Part shown: in pieces, positions 13,481 to 27,252 of the stretch
Position numbering within the stretch: position 1 is the stretch's first letter
How the letters are laid out: the number at the start of each line of letters is the position of its first letter
Assembly (NCBI GenBank): GCA_018881555.1
Contig: JACAXG010000108.1
Location: 2,367,299-2,431,298, forward strand
Origin: Amblyornis subalaris
Lineage: Eukaryota; Chordata; Aves; Passeriformes; Ptilonorhynchidae
DNA: 64,000 bases
Direction: 5' to 3'
The notes under the pieces: generated by a model
What the model was told of the DNA's origin: nothing
The model's input: only the letters and a program-made list of their open reading frames with translations
The model's database searches: none
Position numbers and translations under genes: made by a program

Positions 13481-13532
13481 TTCAAATCTTGGATCCTTGG
13501 CTCAAACCTTGCATCCTTAGTTCAAAGGTCCT
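13481..13532. repeat. Degenerate 20-bp tandem repeat, about 2.5 units
   Basis: Units begin TTCAAATCTTGGATCCTTGG, then CTCAAACCTTGCATCCTTAG, then a partial TTCAAAGGTCCTT. Adjacent full units differ at about four positions, so this is an old, small tandem duplication. Confidence 0.8.
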
Positions 13533-14929
13533 TATTATGTCAAAATTTTAAGTCCCTAATAACATTGTCTGACAGTCAGGATATGTCCCATTTTCCAAAT
13601 CTTCTTATAATTTTTTTCTTGAAAATTGTAGGTATTATTTTCCAGAATATACATTATCTGATTGTGAACATTCCCTTGAATTATTTAAAAAACATTCCAC
13701 ATGAGCAAGAATGAAAGTTGTCCACTAAAAAAAAAGAGGTGTGCCTTATTGTCTTCTAATTTCTGAAAATTTGAGATTGAGGAACCCTTTCTGAGTCCTT
13801 GTTTGATCAACGTATTCAACATATTAAAAATAATGGTCTGACTTCCAATAACATTTTTAAAATTCTCTGTATAACAAGAATTAATTTACAAAGTTGTAAA
13901 CAATGATTGAAATGTATCAGCTTTTGTTTTCAAACCAGATCAACCAGGATACTTCTATAAAACAATGCAGTGATCTCACTGACAACTTCTATTAACACTG
14001 CAGGAAGGAGCATTTTTAAATGGCAAATCCTCAACATTTGCCTCAGAGGACATCACCAAAACAAACCAAAAAAATTAAAAGAGGAAAATTATGAAATAAC
14101 CCAGAATATGAGTGAACTATTACAGAAACTCAAATTGCTTATCATTAAGAAGGAGGAAAGCCATGTCTATGATAAATCACAATTCTGTAAAAATATTAAC
14201 CAGTCGTTTAGTCCAGCTGACAGCTCTAATGTTTCAAGACCTTCAAAAATTTCACAACTAGAAATGTAGTAGTGCCAAAAGTACATCAAATGGGCCTTTA
14301 AGAAGTCATTCTGTGCCTTCTATTATGCTAACATTGCAAATTTTGATCACTGGCTTAATGTCCGAGAATTTATGGAGTGGGTGGATTATTTTTCACCCTT
14401 TCCATATTCCCTACAGCACAAATTTATCCTATTGTATTGTCTATCCAGTAAGGCAGACAAGATATAAGGGACATTCTCTAGTTAGACCGCGATGTTATTA
14501 GCTCATCTGGAAACCACTTGGCACTAAATCACACAGAAGAAGGTAATTATTCCTCTTTTAATCATCTCCAGCTGTTTGAGTGCTGTTGTCATTCCTTCAT
14601 GCTTCAGACCAGTTCAAGCATTCTCCTAAGAACCCCCTGGCCCTGTCATCTTGTGAGAAATAACACAGGTAACACAGGTATCTCCTCACTGCTTAATATA
14701 TACACAGGCTCAAATACCCACTCTAATTTGGAATTATTAGGTAATCAGACCCCTCTATAGAGTTAGTGCCTCAAGACACAGCAGCAATTAATTTGATGCC
14801 AGATTGGTGGTGATTCCCTTTTTGATACCATGTAACAACCTTTTCCCTAGACAATGTTTTCCATCAAACTTTGGAGATTCAGTGCTGACTGGTAAGTAAT
14901 TATATTCCTTCTCTGGTCATGCCCACCTG
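13533..14929. other. AT-rich unique non-coding DNA
   Basis: No gene is supported; frames are 62-99 codons without motifs. A direct repeat of the ten-base word TAACACAGGT lies at about 14661-14680. Confidence 0.55.
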
Positions 14930-15086
14930 CAGCCAGATGCTGGTTTTCCTGGCCAGGCCACATGGAGCAACAGAGAACACTCTCAGGCACAGAGTGTGAG
15001 CCTTGAGGTTGTCCCGTTGAGGGCCAGGAGTTGGGCTTGATGATCCTTGTGGGTCCCTTCCAGCTCAGGATATTTTACGATTTTAC
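14930..15086 (+). mobile_element. CR1-type 3' tail (truncated)
   Basis: The right part carries the block AGTTGGGCTTGATGATCCTT, then GGGTCCCTTCC, then a decayed octamer end (TATTTTACGATTTTAC, compare ATTCTATG repeats). This is the conserved avian CR1 3' end, read on the plus strand. The sequence before it (CTCTCAGGCACAGAGTGTGA, then CTTGAGGTTGTCC) recalls a common bird repeat that carries this tail. It could therefore be a CR1 subfamily or a non-autonomous element using a CR1 tail. No coding capacity remains. The left boundary is approximate. Confidence 0.8.
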
Positions 15087-18000
15087 TCAGCTATCATACA
15101 GAATAGTGGAGCTTGGCCATGGATCCCTCTGTGAGCTGATGAATATTCACACTCTCACAAAATGTCAGACTTTTCTCATGTGAATATATGATTATGGTTT
15201 TCTGCCAAAAGTCAAGATAGGGCATCAACACCAACAAATGCCTTCTGCTTTTAGTACTGATGTAATGTCTGATATGTCCCTTTACCTCCAAACACCCAAC
15301 TAAGAGAATATTGGGCATCTCCCAGGATCTCTTTGACGTAATGGTGAGGCTTCCAAACCTCCTAATCAAACAGCCCCTACAAAGACACAGGCAAAGTTGT
15401 TCTGCTACAAAAGCTGAAGAATGACAAAGGTGTAAAAGTAGGTGGTGATGCTGTACTACCAAACATACCCTGCAAAAATGTAAACCAAAACCAAACCCAG
15501 CATTATCTATGAACACCCCCTTTTTTGCTAAACCACAAACAACCTGGGAACCTTAGTGCTTTTTAGGGCTAAGTCTCACTGTTTAATGCAACCACGCCCA
15601 AGTATGAAGCAGTCCATTGGCTGTTTAATTGGCAGTAGAACAGGCATTCCAAATTAAATGCCAGAAACCAACCACCCCCAGCAACTCCAGGCCCAGTGTT
15701 CACATTGATACTCTCAACCCAGAAATTCCTTCTTTCGTTTGTAAACTGGTCTCTCAATTAATTACTTTGGCAAAGAGCAGAGCAATCAACAAATCGTGAA
15801 GAGAGTGGCAGGCACCCCTGCTACAGAAGCTGGTTATTTCATCATCCCAATTCTTTTCTGAATGCTGGTGACTTTAATCTGTATTTTACAGGGTAACAAG
15901 CTGTTCTTCCATCTCACCCAGGGGAGTAGGGACATAGGTTTGAGGTAGATTTATGAAGAAACAATAACCCTCAAATCAGTAGCAATTCCATCAGCCTTCA
16001 GCCAGCAAATTCTCCTTCTATTTAGCATATGTTTGGAGGACCCTGGTGGGATGGAAGAGGCAGAGGCACAGCCAGCTGCTGCCACATGGTAACTTCAGTT
16101 GGTAAATTATGACACAAAAAGTACCTCCAACAGCACAAGACATTTCTGAATTGTGTAGGGAGCTGTTTTGAAGCCCTCCTCTGCTTAGTTTCTTTTCCCT
16201 CTCCCTCAGAAGGCACTCATTCTCTGTGGGCTCTATACACTTTTTCCCCAGAGATTTGTCTTCTTACTCTATACTGACATTGTTGAAGCCTGCAGAAGGA
16301 ACTAAACAGACTCCAGCAATGCTATTCCAGAAGATGTTCAACTACTTACAAAGCAGTTTATAAAATGCTAGCTGAGCTCAGCAATAAATATTACGACCAA
16401 CATCTTTCAAGTTTTTGCCCTCAGACACATCAACTCTGTCCCTTGAAGTGGTTTCTGATTCAAACAGGATCTCCAGACCACAGTCATGCTGGCATTCTAC
16501 ATTCCAAACACATTTAAATCTTCACAATGATCAAAGATGACAATGCCAACACTTGCAAAAGATGTTCTTTAAAACACTCTGTTTCTGACACTAAAATTCG
16601 TGATTACAACAGCCTTTTTTCCAGCATAAATTATGAGAAGAACATTTTAACAAGTGCCATATGTTTGTAGTATGGCTTGTATTTCCTTCTTTGTGTTGGA
16701 TTTCACTTTCTCCTTGAAGTTTTTCCCTAGTGCAGTTTCTTGCTTTGCTTCTAGAACTCAGCCTTATAGAGAACACTTCAGCATGGAGAATATTCTCCAA
16801 AACTCCAGCCAGTTAATCCTGCATTTCTGTCTATTTACAGAAATAACCAAGCCTCTTCAGCATTCTTAGGAAGTAAATATATTAGAAATATTTACAAGAC
16901 TTCCCAAGAAAACATCAATGAAGGTCAAAAATTTTAAACCTCTGGCATGCAATAAAGAATATTTCCCATCAAAACAGCACATTTACATAATATTCACATA
17001 TATATTACATATTATGACCAATTCATATGGCGCAGTCCCAGTAATACTGCGACTGACAGTAACTTTCATGGCTTAACGAGAACAAGCTTTTCCTTCTAGA
17101 TTTTAGAGGTAGGAGGGCCCAATTAAAATGGTCCAGCTGAGCTGCAGGGTACCAACAGCCACAGTCAGTCATCCAATAGTTTCCACGTTGAGTCAAAATA
17201 ATTCACAGATGTACCAGCACATGTGTCTATCAAAAAGTATCCAGTTCCTTTTAAAGATCTTACCCAGGAGCAATATATAGTTTTTTGCTTTTTGTTTTTC
17301 TTATCTAGCTGATATTTATACCTCATTTCATGAAGAAATTTTCAGAATCAGGTATCTTTCCTTCACTCAGGAGATTTTAGGCATCAGTAGTTACTTTTTA
17401 ACTTTGTCTTCAGCATATAAATATTTATACACTGTATTTAGAAATTAAAGAAGAAAATCTCAAAAATATGCCACTTAGCCATGGGGGGATGAATAGCATG
17501 ACTCACAAAGACTTGGATGGTAACAAGTTAATACAAATCATGCACTGTACCAAATATTCCCATAGACAGGATCTAACAATGCCCACAATTTTGCTTTCTG
17601 TGAGGAAAAAAACTGGCCCAGTGTGTCTCTATAAGGCTGTTTTAGCCATGGTGGTTTGGTCAGTTTTCAGGATTGTGTATGTGGTGCACACTGATGAACA
17701 AAGACACCTTTTCATCCATTTTCTGAGTAATTTTTGATGTGAGTCACAGTGCAGGCTCCTCACAGCTCAGTGATGATGTACAGAGATTCCCACACAGCTA
17801 TCATTATGCCAGGAAAGGGTTGGTTTCACTCATCATACATTTTGAATACATGTTTTTCTGCATGTTCAAACCTTTCAGAACACTTAATTCCAGTGCTAGA
17901 ATTATAAAACCATCCTTTGGCAAGTATTATTTATCCCTGCAAGGTTTATTAACACTTCTCCCTGGTGGTTTAATTTTGGACAAACAGGTCCAATTCTTCT

Positions 18001-21000
18001 TGCTGCTCAGGCGACACTTTAATGGAAACGTGGGACCTCTTTGGTGTCCGAGAAGAGAGAACTGTGAAAGATGTTTGAGCAAACCACCTGTGTTGCTTGC
18101 AAGGTCTTCGTGCTCAAAAGGGAAATGCCAGGGGGGAAAAGTGTTTGGATGAAGGTGGAGAAAAAGGCTCTGATTGAGGGAGGGTTTGGTTGGTTGGGTT
18201 TTGAGTGAAAGAGAACAGGGGTCACATGAGACTTTTAAATCTGACCTAGTTTCTCACAGTTTAAAAGACAAAATAGAAAATTATATACATACCCAGATAT
18301 GAGCTGCTACAAGCTTTTCATCTGAAGCCTGAAAAGACAAATATAATGAATTTTGTTCATCACTTTAAAATAGCTGCAAGTAGTGAATTATCACGATGTA
18401 ATCCTTACATTCTCCCTCCTCCCTCACTTTATTTCTTGTTCCCATCTTGAGCACTGTGTTTAAAAAAAAAAAAAGCAAAGGTAACAAACCAGCCCCAACA
18501 AGTTACCCTAAATGTGTAATTCCCAACTGCCAGAGACTTCTATTTCACATCACTAATTTAAAGACTTGCATTGATTTTAAGAAGAATCCAGACAGAAATG
18601 TTAATTTTCCTTCCTCTGCCACAGTTTTCAAATTCCATCTGCTCTCTCTGTTCCTGTTTGTTGCGGAACCTTTACTTTTCCCACATCTTCCATCGAGGTT
18701 GTATTTTTCCTCATGACCACAGCCACAGCTCAAGCTCCATTGTTCATCATATCCCTCCATAATTCATGTCAGCAGTATCACAAGTGCATAAAACTAAATT
18801 TCAGTGCTTATCTGCAATGAATGCCAAGTGAAATGAAAAAGTCACATCCATAACTCACTCCCAGAAGTCTCTATCCAGTCTTTCATGCCTGTTTTTAACC
18901 ATGCCACTTGGTGAGGAAAACTAACACTTTTTAGCTCCAAACAAATACTCAAGTAGTTCAGCTAGAGAAGAAACATTTTTCTAATCCGACACAGTTATCA
19001 AAAAAAAGTTAAACTGACTGAAAGACCGATGTCAAAATTACTTTCCACATAGATCAACATAGGAAGAGTAGAAGACAAAGTAGTTTTCTAAAATCAGCAA
19101 TTTAAAAGAGAGGATTGTGATGAAAATCTTCATCTCCTGCCTGTGGATGAGAAGGAAAATCAATAGCAGACAATTAAACGGATGGCTCTAATATCGTTAG
19201 AAAAGGGGGACACTTCAAAATTGCTGCCCAGCTGCAATCTTTGTAGTATTCTTTTCTCCTTTTATATAAAACCCAGGGAGGAGGAGGCAAAAATCTGAAA
19301 TTACAAAAATGACAAAAAAATATAGAGAAAAGGGGCACTCTTGAAACAGACACACAAAAACAAGACACTAAGAATAAAATGAGAATATTAGATGGTTGAT
19401 TGACATAAAACACAGTATTTATGCTCATAAACACCAATTAGATTCTGAATGGTAAACTGGTAGTCATAGATATGATTTTAAATGGTTTTGTCCTGCAATT
19501 ATTTTATAAGGAGTTGAGAGGAGCAATTTCCCAGGAAATTTCAGTACTGAACATACAAAACTGCTCAATCCCAGGACATCTGTGTGGGAAGACACATTTG
19601 GAGATTCCAGACACAAAGCAGACGGCTTCAAGTCAGCATGAACATCAACTGAATTCAATTACCACCTAGTGGAGAAATCCACTGATGGCCTGGTTCCCAA
19701 ACTTTGCTATCAGCTATAAAACTGTCGATTGCAGAAAAGAAACAAAGGTTCTTGACCAACAAAAGCTCCTCAGGGGCGTTTTCATGCTATGCTCTTATTA
19801 GTGTTGTCCACAAAACTCGGATTTTTTACCTGGTGTGCAACAAGCCAATAATTACACACTTGAGAGAGACATTGATTATTTATTTCAGAGTTGCACAAGC
19901 CTGGGTGCTCGCTGGTATTCCACAAATGAAGCACCCTAACTATCAAAGCTTTTTACTGTTTATGCATTTTAACAAACAAAGGATCTAGTGTTCATTGGCT
20001 ACAAGTTACATAGTTCTCTTATTGTCCTACGTTACATTAAAAAAATTGTGTGTTCAACATATATTTATCAATTTCTTGTATCTCAACATTTTATCAAAAT
20101 TTTTAACATAGTAAGGTTTTTTAAGAGGGAGAAGAAGGAAGAGGTTAAATATGATATGACTTTGTACTGAAAGGTTGGCCTTGATGAACTGGACAATTTT
20201 GCTATTAAGCCAAACCAGGGCAGGATTTCCCATGTATATTACATGAAATAATCTTATTCAAATTTCACCTGCAGCTATATATAGGTATGATCCAGAGCCC
20301 AAATGAAAAATTCTTTCTGGTTTGTGTGGATATTCAATGAGAATCTGAATAGCATCTTATTTTAGCCTTTTTTTTTTTTTAACTAAAGGAAACAAACACA
20401 CACCACCACCACCCCACCTTAAAAATCACATGGGGCCAATGGAAGCAGTAGAGCAAAAATCCCACCAGTGTCCCATGCTGTCTGTAGAGTATCTAATAGG
20501 TAACATGTCATTCCATCATCAGAAGTGGAACATTATACACGTGCATATACCTGAACCCTTTGGTTTTAAAGACTAAATATGTGTGTTCATGGGAAAAAGC
20601 AATTCAGAAAGGAAACAGAGGCAAAAAGTAAAGTTGCTCCTTAGAGCCACTGCACTATACTTGGGAAAACAAGGTCAGAGCATTTCCAAAGAGATATAAA
20701 TCAGGATTATCCTAAAAAAAAAAAATATAGCATGCTATACTTCACAAGCACTGAATGAAAATATAAACCTCACCGCAAAAAGTTTGTAAAGTAAATTATA
20801 ATTAATTTCTTAAGCCACATTTTTTTGGTCTCCCATTGACCATTATCAAATAAATTTTTCATGCAAATTGGCAGAGGTAAATAGCTGTAACCAAACATCT
20901 GCTCACCTGATCCAGGAACAGCCTGATTTCATCAGGCGGATTCAGGCATCACAGGAACATCCAAGAGCACACATAGACTGACCCTATGTTTATGAACTTC

Positions 21001-23169
21001 AGCTTTCCTGGATACTTAAATATGACCCATAATTTTCAGTCACTTCATATCAACCAGTCTTCCCTGATGAGCCTTTCCTTAAAATGAAAGAAGATTATCA
21101 GCCCGATATTTTGAATTGCAAACAAGTCTAAGGAAAAACTATTTGCAGCTCCCGCACAGAGGGAAAAAAACATGAGCAGCAAATTAAATCCATACAATAA
21201 ATTATTCCACAAAAAGCCATGTAATCCTCTGAATTATGCTCATATATTTTCTGGTTTTCATTTTACATGGACACTGACCAGGGAAGCTATTTCTGCAGAA
21301 ACATTTTCACACTGCCTGCAATTTTCATGCCACCAGTTTTGCTGCTTTCAAACGGGCAGTACAGCATGACTGACATCCATGGTGTGCAGAGCTTGGTGTG
21401 TTGGGCAGTCCACAAAAGAATTGCTTATCAGAATCTCTGAAGCTATGAAAATATGGTAATTTGTTCCTGGAGCTGTGCATACTGAAAATACCAACAGTGC
21501 TAGTGCCACCTCAGAGGGAAACAGAGATTTTGAAGCTAGATCATGAGATAAAATCCTCCCCTCCTAACAGTACAAGCAAACCTATGAATTTCTGAAATAA
21601 TTTACATTATTGTGGGAGGCAATATGGCTTTATTGTCATTTCTAAAAGATAAAAAGCCCTCAGTAAAACAGAAAAACAAAAGAGAAGAAAAAAATTGTCT
21701 CTCACTTCTAAGCTTCTCAGAGCTGAGCCTGCTGTGTTATATACCTGAGCAGTAGGAATGAGGCTGGCCATTTTTCATATTATTTTAAAAAATAGTAAAA
21801 GAGTGCTTGAAACTGGGACAGAACTCGTGCCAGCTTTGCTGCTGATGGATTGATTAATTTCTCATTGATACAAATGGCCTGAGTAAGCTAAGGATGGTTT
21901 TCATTTCCTGCTGACAAGGAGGTTTTGAACCGAAAATTTTATTGAGTCTTATCTTGTTTTGGAACAATTCTCAAAGCAAACCTGATAGAATATATTATGC
22001 ATCCTAAAGTTAAGACCAAAAAAGGGATAACATTGTGAAAGAATCTGCCTATTTCTGAATGTTAAAGCACCTGCAACAGGGAGTAAGGATGATTATTTGT
22101 GCCTGACATCTGAGGGGAGAAGAGGCCAGAGAAGATACAACCAGAGACAGCTAAAATGATACTGCCTAAATGTAATACACAGCAATTCTCTGGCTGGATA
22201 GGAAAATAATGAGAAAAAAGGAAAGAAAAGATAAAGAGAAAAATTGGCAGTAAGTACCATTCTCAATTCCCCAATGCCAGTGAGGAACAGAACTGCAGAA
22301 AGGACGCCCAGGCACCCGAATTTGCACACCAATCCCCAACACTGCCAACTTGGCAAACTTGCAGAGGGGTTCTAACTTCTCAATAGTGCTGGTTAATGAA
22401 CACCTTCTCAACCCAAAACCATGCATGTAGCTACGTGTTGTTCCTACATTTGGAAAACAAATCTGTCAAGAGAGATATAGGACTCTTGGATAAACTGTCT
22501 CCTGTGAATTTTGCAGCATATTAGATATCCCATGTTGGAAAAGCAATGAGCATAACACGTAAACTACCCAATCCATGGCACTTTCACGGGAAATAAAGGG
22601 AAGTGGATACCTCAAACAAAGCACTTAGCACAGGTATAATGTTTGACATGTGTAGATCATTACAAGGCAGATGTCCTTCCTCCAGAGACTGGGAAACAAG
22701 GAGGTAAAAAAGACTACAGCAATGAAAGGTTACCAAGCAGATAATAGATTAGTAGGTGGGCATTGTAGTTGAAAGTTCTTGCGTTGCTGGATTCAAAACA
22801 AGCCTGTTCTGGCCTTGCATCTCTCAAGTGACTTTATTTAGATAACAACATTTCAGTTTTCAACTCCATTGAATACTATGTATATTTTGGGTAGCGAACA
22901 TTTAAAATTAAGGATATTTATACACGATTGTATTTAAAGAGATGTGGCACGAACACCAGAGAACTGAAATAATTTGATTCACACAATTTAACCTGGATTT
23001 TGTATTTCAGACCTCAAATACTCAAAACAGCAGCAGTGTTTTACAGCCAACTCAGACAGCAAATGTGTTTGGGTAAAATATATTTTACTACATTCTCCAA
23101 GTTGACAGGTGCAATAAAATTATAGTATAACTGACAAAACATCCATAAATGTGATTAGAATTGAACTTT
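15087..23169. other. AT-rich unique non-coding DNA
   Basis: About 8 kb without a supported gene. Frames reach 140 codons (15094-15516, minus) and 137 codons (17739-18152, plus); both lack recognisable domains. Poly-A/poly-T runs occur at about 18459-18473, 20370-20382 and 20713-20725. A short CR1-like phrase at 20168-20215 is too weak to call. Low repeat content over this length suggests old single-copy DNA. Confidence 0.5.
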
Positions 23170-23480
23170 TTATGTCAGAGCAAAAGACAGTAAAAGCCAG
23201 TTAATAAATAGCTAATTATTACATTTAGCCTAGTGAGCAATTCAGGTGATTAATGTTTCAATCTTGATATTGTCCATCTAGACACCACTATAGATTTTCA
23301 GATATTTTGTCATTAAATTTGCTAACAAAACAGTTCTTGCTGGGCACCTTGTCAAGGGTAATCCAGGTTTTTAATGCAATTACTCATAATTTTTTATAAT
23401 CTAAATACAGTGGCCTGAAATTGAATACAAATTTAAAAATTCACTCCGTGATTAAGAGTCCATAGTCACATTTTCAAATT
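23170..23480. promoter_or_regulatory. Candidate non-coding regulatory block (homeodomain-core rich)
   Basis: A balanced, non-repetitive AT-rich stretch with several TAAT/ATTA homeodomain cores, including TAATTA at 23213-23218. No open frame or repeat explains it. Its texture resembles conserved non-coding elements of vertebrate gene deserts, but conservation cannot be judged from one sequence. AT-rich DNA contains such cores by chance, so the call is weak. Confidence 0.2.
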
Positions 23481-24559
23481 TAATTACTAGTTTAGTGTCT
23501 AATACATGGACTCCAATAAGCACACTAATCACAGTTACAAGGCTGTAGATAATTCTGGTCACTTCTCAAATTTTCTTGGAAACAAAAAAAGGAAAGCTAC
23601 AATATTTTCATCTTTCTTTCTTTTAAACAAGAATAAATTTTAGTGTTGATAGTGGAGAGAAAGTTACTTCCAACACTCTTCAAACCATGAGCATCAACAT
23701 GTTTCCCTATTTTTATTTTTGTGTCCTGGTTTCATTTACAGTCACAATGCACACTTTTTGTTCAATAAGCTGCATAAAAAATAATTTTCATCCTTTCTCT
23801 TAAATCAGAATATAAAAAATTGCAAGTCTTGAAAAGTTCTTCTTATATGGTACCCATTATCTCACAAAAAACCTCCAAAATAAGGCTTAGATGAATTTTA
23901 TAGAACAAGCTGTGAAAATTTACCCAATGTGTAAGACTCTTATAATACATAATTTTTCCATCATTCTGATTTTGGTTTATATTCTCAACAGATAAATCAT
24001 AAAAATCAACAAGTTTTTACTCAAACACAAACTTAACATATGACTGTGCACTTCTAAGAAAATACAAGGTATTTTAAAGAAAGAACTCAGCCAAAATCTA
24101 CCAATTCACCTCAGCCAAATATCACACACAGGAACTGAAATATCATACACACCACTCGTTTTTGCTGAGGTTGCCCAGAAACATCTTTAAAGCTGTTTGA
24201 CAGCACGACGCTATTCAAGTTGGTGCTATTTAAATATTTACAACATGATTACTGAGATAAAATTTCAATCATTTCTGTGAGAAATTTCAGGGGGAATAAT
24301 CTAACTTGGAAAAACATGGAACTTACTAAAGCACTACATGGCCAAGCTCGCAGAAATACCAAATTTAATGTGCAGCATGAATAATTTCTAGCCCTACTCG
24401 GAAATAGAAGGAAGTTATCTAGGAATTTTAATCAAAACAATTTTTTGAGGATGCAGGCCACTCCATAAACCAATAAATAAACAGTCTGAATGGACAGTAT
24501 ACACCTATCTGTGGGGAGGCTGCAGGAAAGCACATAAAGAAACAGAACATAAAAATCAA
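23481..24559. other. AT-rich unique non-coding DNA
   Basis: No open frame, RNA gene or repeat family is recognisable. Short A and T runs only. Confidence 0.55.
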
Positions 24560-24790
24560 CAATTTCAACCAGTCGGCTTTACAGGGGCTGATTCCGATTT
24601 GATTTATACCGGTTTAAATCAGAATCTCATTCTATCTACATAATAATCCATCTTCCTGACGAGAGGCTGGGTGCTTTTGCAGGCTCAGGCTGCTCGGCAG
24701 TTGTTTCAATCCTACAAAGAAGCGTTCACTGAGCTCTGCTGACTCATCCCAGCGTTTGCTGTATTCCAGCTGGCAACGAGAGGAGACAGA
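24560..24790. promoter_or_regulatory. Candidate regulatory block, left part of 24.56-25.27 kb
   Basis: Composition changes here from AT-rich to mixed, with TTTAAATC-like and CAGCTGG E-box-like words, and no repeat or coding frame. It sits about 200 bp from the more convincing motif cluster at 24990-25270 and may belong to the same element. A G-rich stretch (about 24790-24860) separates the two. Confidence 0.2.
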
Positions 24791-24989
24791 GTGTGTCTGG
24801 AGGGGTGGAATGGGGCTGGGTGGCTATCAGGTGGGGAATGCTTTTGGTTTGGGGGTTACCTCGTTGCTAGTGAAAACTGTCAACATCCTCCACCTCCTCA
24901 GAGCCTTTCCTTGGAGCTAGAAGCCATGGAGCAGTATTCCAGTCTCAAGGTAGGCAGAGAGCATGGAGATGGAAGGACTCTGCACACAC

Positions 24990-25270
24990 CTCCCAAACCA
25001 AGGCGCTGTTTACATTCACACATCAATTGTTGTTTATGTTTGCCTCTAATCCGTATATGTGTTTTAAACGATCCACCAAAAGTGTGCTCCTTCAATTAAG
25101 AGCAATCTGCAATTACTTCCAGCCGGTGTGTAGTCTTGCCTGCCAATTAATTACAGAGTTTGTGGGAAGTGTTTACAAATTAGGCAATTGAAAGGCTAAA
25201 TACAGCAGAGTAGTCATCCTGATGAGGCAGGAAATACAAATGCCCTCGGCTAATTCATGGCTCTGTTCTC
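24990..25270. promoter_or_regulatory. Candidate enhancer: forkhead, RBPJ-like, SOX-like and homeodomain motifs
   Basis: Three forkhead-type words occur within 170 bp: TGTTTAC at 25007-25013, TGTTTAT at 25031-25037 and TGTTTAC at 25170-25176. An RBPJ/CSL-like TGTGGGAA lies at 25161-25168, immediately before the third forkhead word. A SOX-like ATTGTT is at about 25026-25031, and a TTAATTA homeodomain core lies at about 25147-25153. The block is non-repetitive and not coding in any convincing frame; 24791-25099 is open but has no motif. These are binding-motif matches by eye, and each is short enough to occur by chance. Density and variety are the argument. Enhancer function is inferred. Confidence 0.3.
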
Positions 25271-27182
25271 GTGTCTACAACCAAAGACTGAAGAGAACAC
25301 ACTAAAACTCAACTGGCATTTTCCAGGGTGCTGAAATGAGGTTTCCTACATAATAGGTCTCCACAACTTGCAAGATTGATAGTGCATTCCAAAATATGAG
25401 TCTCTTAATGGCAATAATAGATCAGTGCTTCTTTTACAAGTTACAAATTCTTTTTAAAAGCCTCTTTCCTAAGAGTCTTTCGACTTCATAATGGTTGTAA
25501 TTAATGTTGACAGGAGTTGTGCTCCCTAATTTTTCATGTTTTGTAGAAAGAAACATGTACCATCACTGGTTTAAAAGTTAGAGGGAAAAGGGAACTTATT
25601 GTAGGAAAATACCTGGGTCATTACATTCAGTCATCTGAAAATACACTTTATAATTGTTCTGACAAACTTCTTATGTTCTAATTTTAGACTGCTCCTAAAA
25701 GTCTGATTGGAACTACTGGGACTGTTCTTCTAATTTCCAGCCTTAAGTATATTCATGCTACTCTATACCCACTTACTTTTTTGCCAGTATTTTATCCCGA
25801 ATTTTTTTCAGAAAAGGCATAATTATATTGTGAGATTCAGTGCCACAAGATGTTGGAATTATAAAAGGATGAATTTGAAAATATGGATTTACATAAGAAA
25901 TATATTACCTCAAAACCCAATCAGGAAGTCCATAAAGGGCTATGAAAATGCTTCTGCGCTTCAGATTGAGAACGTAAAGTAGAAAAAAAATACAGCTCTG
26001 CATTTGTCAGTCCCTATAATATTGCCATAAGCATCCAATACTGGCTACCAGCAAAGAAAAGGCCCTGGGACAGAGATACCTCCTGGGCTGTCCATAAACA
26101 ATATTTTCCATGTAAATATAAATTGAGCAAAAGCTCTTATACTAGTCAAAGATTCTTTTCCACTTAACTGTTTTCACTTTATCTAAATTGCGAAAACAAA
26201 CCCCTTCACTCTAAATATTGAAATATGCTGAATGTCTCCAGTGCAGTCACTGCTAGAATTTGTGATGGAATGGCATTTTATTTTATTTTGTTTTATTTTA
26301 TAAGAAATTTAAGGATGGGAGTAATTAAACACTTTTTTTGTTTTCTTTCAAGGAATTCTTGAAAAAGCCTCTAGATGTTAAATGAGAGCAGTCAAAACCA
26401 GGTCCATGGTGAAACTGTTCATAAATGAGGCCATAAATAGCAACCTTTTCATTAACCTTGTCCATGTGAAAGAAGTTTTCCTCTGGATTAATTAACTTTT
26501 TCAATAACTATACAGAAGACTGAATGTGCCTTGACAGCACTTGATGTGACAGTAACAACGAGACCAATCTTTGCTTCTGAACCATGCATTGCCATGGAAA
26601 CATTTATCCCTTTACCCCTTTTGTGCTGAGCTTCATTCCTTTGAACATGTCCAGATGTATAAGTCTGTTGGCCAGTATATTTTAATAGCTGGTGAGGGAG
26701 AGACTGAGGGGTCATAGGCAGAGAGACAAGATGCTTATGTAGCCTGGAGCAATATGTTTATGAAAATCCCCTCACGGTGAACTGTGTCTCCTCCTGACTG
26801 AATTAGGCTTTCAATGCTGCCCCTAAACTATGATCAGCCGTGGATTTTTAACACAAAACACATTTCCATAAGGAGTTAGCAGGCAGAAAGCAAGTCCTGC
26901 CAGGAAATTATGTCTCCTGGCAGATAAACTACAGCAACATCTTCTTTCTAATTCAATGTGAATTTATTCAGGCAACAGGTGCAACGGCAGCCTCTGAAAA
27001 GCTGATGCCAGCTCACATCTCCAAAAAACAGGACATGCCTCTCCAGAGACCAAGGCAGGAGAATGATTAGACCATGGCAAGATTGAGGGCTAAAGGCTGC
27101 TTTGTGCTCTCAATGAATATGTTTTACTACCTTTAAATAATAGGATTTTGGTTGCTGGGTTTTCACGGAAAACTAACCTTAG
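25271..27182. other. AT-rich unique non-coding DNA
   Basis: No gene is supported. A (TTTTA/TTTTG)n pentanucleotide tract lies at about 26276-26301. Remaining frames are 75 codons or less. Confidence 0.55.
26276..26301. repeat. (TTTTA)n-like low-complexity tract
   Basis: About five units of TTTTA with one TTTTG interruption. This is a simple repeat with no element attached. Confidence 0.8.
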
Positions 27183-27252
27183 TATCATGGAATGGTTTGG
27201 GTTGGAAAGGACCTTACAGATCCTCTAGTTCCAACCTGCCCCACAGGGACCT
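27183..27252 (-). mobile_element. CR1 3' tail, short antisense fragment
   Basis: The plus strand reads ATCATGGAATGG, then GGGTTGGAAAGGACCTTACA, then GATCCTCTAGTTCCAACC and CCCACAGGGAC. This is the reverse complement of the avian CR1 3' end, whose sense strand ends in AGGTCCTTTCCAACCC and CCATTC-type octamers. The 3' end of the element lies at the low coordinate. Only about 70 bp are recognisable, so it is heavily 5'-truncated or decayed. Confidence 0.85.

Noticed and set aside
20168..20215. Possible CR1 tail phrase (GGTTGGCCTTGATGA)
   Set aside because: Only about 15 bases resemble CR1 and no CCCTTCCA block or octamer end follows.
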